In this document: positions 6,734-7,215 of the stretch, piece by piece
Position numbering within the stretch: position 1 is the stretch's first letter
How the letters are laid out: the number at the start of each line of letters is the position of its first letter
Origin: Chloroflexota bacterium
Lineage (GTDB): Bacteria > Chloroflexota > Anaerolineae > Anaerolineales > E44-bin32
Reading direction: 5' to 3'
DNA: 7,215 nt
Assembly (NCBI GenBank): GCA_026390045.1
Contig: JAPLGR010000079.1
Coordinates: 1-7,215 of the forward strand
Made by a program: the position numbers and the translations under genes
The notes under the pieces: model-generated
The model's database searches: none
What the model saw: only the letters and a program-made list of their open reading frames with translations
Told to the model about the DNA's origin: nothing

Positions 6734-7215
6734 ATGGAAGCGAATGAAGCGCAAATCGCCCTTGACCAGATCCGCCAGGCAACCGAGCAAACCAGGCGGG
6801 CGGTGGCGCGCTCCGGGATCGGCTGGATCTTCATCATCTGGGGCTGTGTCTGGTTTGTAGGCTTCCTAGGGAGCCAGATCCTGAGCGGCGCCCGTGCTGG
6901 AGTGCTTTGGGGTGTGCTGGACATCCTGGGAGGGGTTGCGACGGCCATGGTCGGGATACGAACCGGCCGGCGCGTTCGCAGCGCCAACGCTTGGCGTGTC
7001 CCCGGGCTTTGGCTGGCACTGATGGCCTACGTCGGCCTGCTGTTGTGGATCGCCGGGCCCATGCCAGCGGACCGGCTGATCCTGTTCATCACCGTGGGCA
7101 TCAGCTTCGGTTTCGTCTTCCTCGGCCTGTGGCTGGCGCCGGCACTCCTGTGGACCGGCATGGCCCTCACCGCGCTGGCAATCCTTGGCTGGCTGGTGAT
7201 GCCGGCCTACCTGGG
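6734..7215 (+). CDS. Multi-spanning membrane protein of unknown function (3' end outside window)
   Basis: The frame is open from the ATG at 6734 to the window edge, giving 160 complete codons with no stop. I do not recognise the family. The protein begins with a hydrophilic, probably helical stretch (residues 1-27, MEANEAQIALDQIRQATEQ and an Arg-rich end). About five hydrophobic spans follow: 28-46, 55-75, 90-108, 115-134 and 138-156, rich in Trp, Gly, Leu and Ile. The Arg-rich loop at 76-88 (RTGRRVRS) suggests a cytoplasmic side. There is no cleavable signal peptide and no catalytic motif. The start is supported by AGAGGA seven bases upstream and by a promoter with the twin operator just before it. 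The ATG at 6726 is in another frame. Small membrane proteins like this are sometimes co-encoded with a winged-helix regulator, which would lie to the right of the window; that is inference. It is divergent from the thiolase unit. Confidence 0.8.
   Translation, partial: MEANEAQIALDQIRQATEQTRRAVARSGIGWIFIIWGCVWFVGFLGSQILSGARAGVLWGVLDILGGVATAMVGIRTGRRVRSANAWRVPGLWLALMAYVGLLLWIAGPMPADRLILFITVGISFGFVFLGLWLAPALLWTGMALTALAILGWLVMPAYL

Noticed and set aside
6532..6987. 151-codon minus-strand frame over the divergent promoter region
   Set aside because: It runs antisense to the membrane-protein gene, crosses both promoters and the thiolase start, and its Pro/Arg/Ser-rich product looks like a frame shadow.

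Overview
The window is GC-rich bacterial chromosomal DNA, densely packed with genes. The large soluble multi-GAF/PAS histidine kinase, the SbcC tail with a YSGGE signature, and the PcaF-like thiolase next to a hydroxysteroid-dehydrogenase-like SDR together suggest an environmental bacterium, possibly Chloroflexota. That placement is inference only, because no rRNA or other phylogenetic marker is present.

Layout: (1) 1-351, + strand: the C-terminal end of an SbcC/Rad50-type ATPase, cut by the left edge. (2) 352-598: a 247-bp convergent intergenic gap with only weak hairpins. (3) 599-6547, - strand: three genes in the same orientation, read from right to left. They are a PcaF-type thiolase (5324-6547), an NAD(P)-dependent SDR epimerase/dehydratase (4273-5292) and a 1203-residue sensor histidine kinase with four GAF and two PAS domains (599-4210). 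The gaps are 31 and 62 bp and neither shows a clear terminator, so co-transcription is plausible. A likely extended -10 promoter and a strong Shine-Dalgarno lie just before the thiolase. (4) 6548-6733: a divergent promoter region. On the + side it has a perfect TTGACA -35 box followed by two identical 10-bp palindromes that cover the expected -10 position. (5) 6734-7215, + strand: the start of a multi-spanning membrane protein of unknown function, cut by the right edge.

How the genes may work together: the thiolase and the SDR look like CoA-thioester and hydroxy/keto-group metabolism. The kinase is cytoplasmic, with no membrane segment and no receiver domain, and its response regulator is not in the window. 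Any metabolic link between the kinase and the two enzymes rests on gene order alone. The divergent membrane gene appears to be under tight local repression through the twin palindromes, probably by a dimeric regulator encoded outside the window.

I see no convincing new multi-gene system. The most notable items are the twin-palindrome operator with its uncharacterised membrane gene, and a recent in-frame duplication of a GAF domain inside the kinase.
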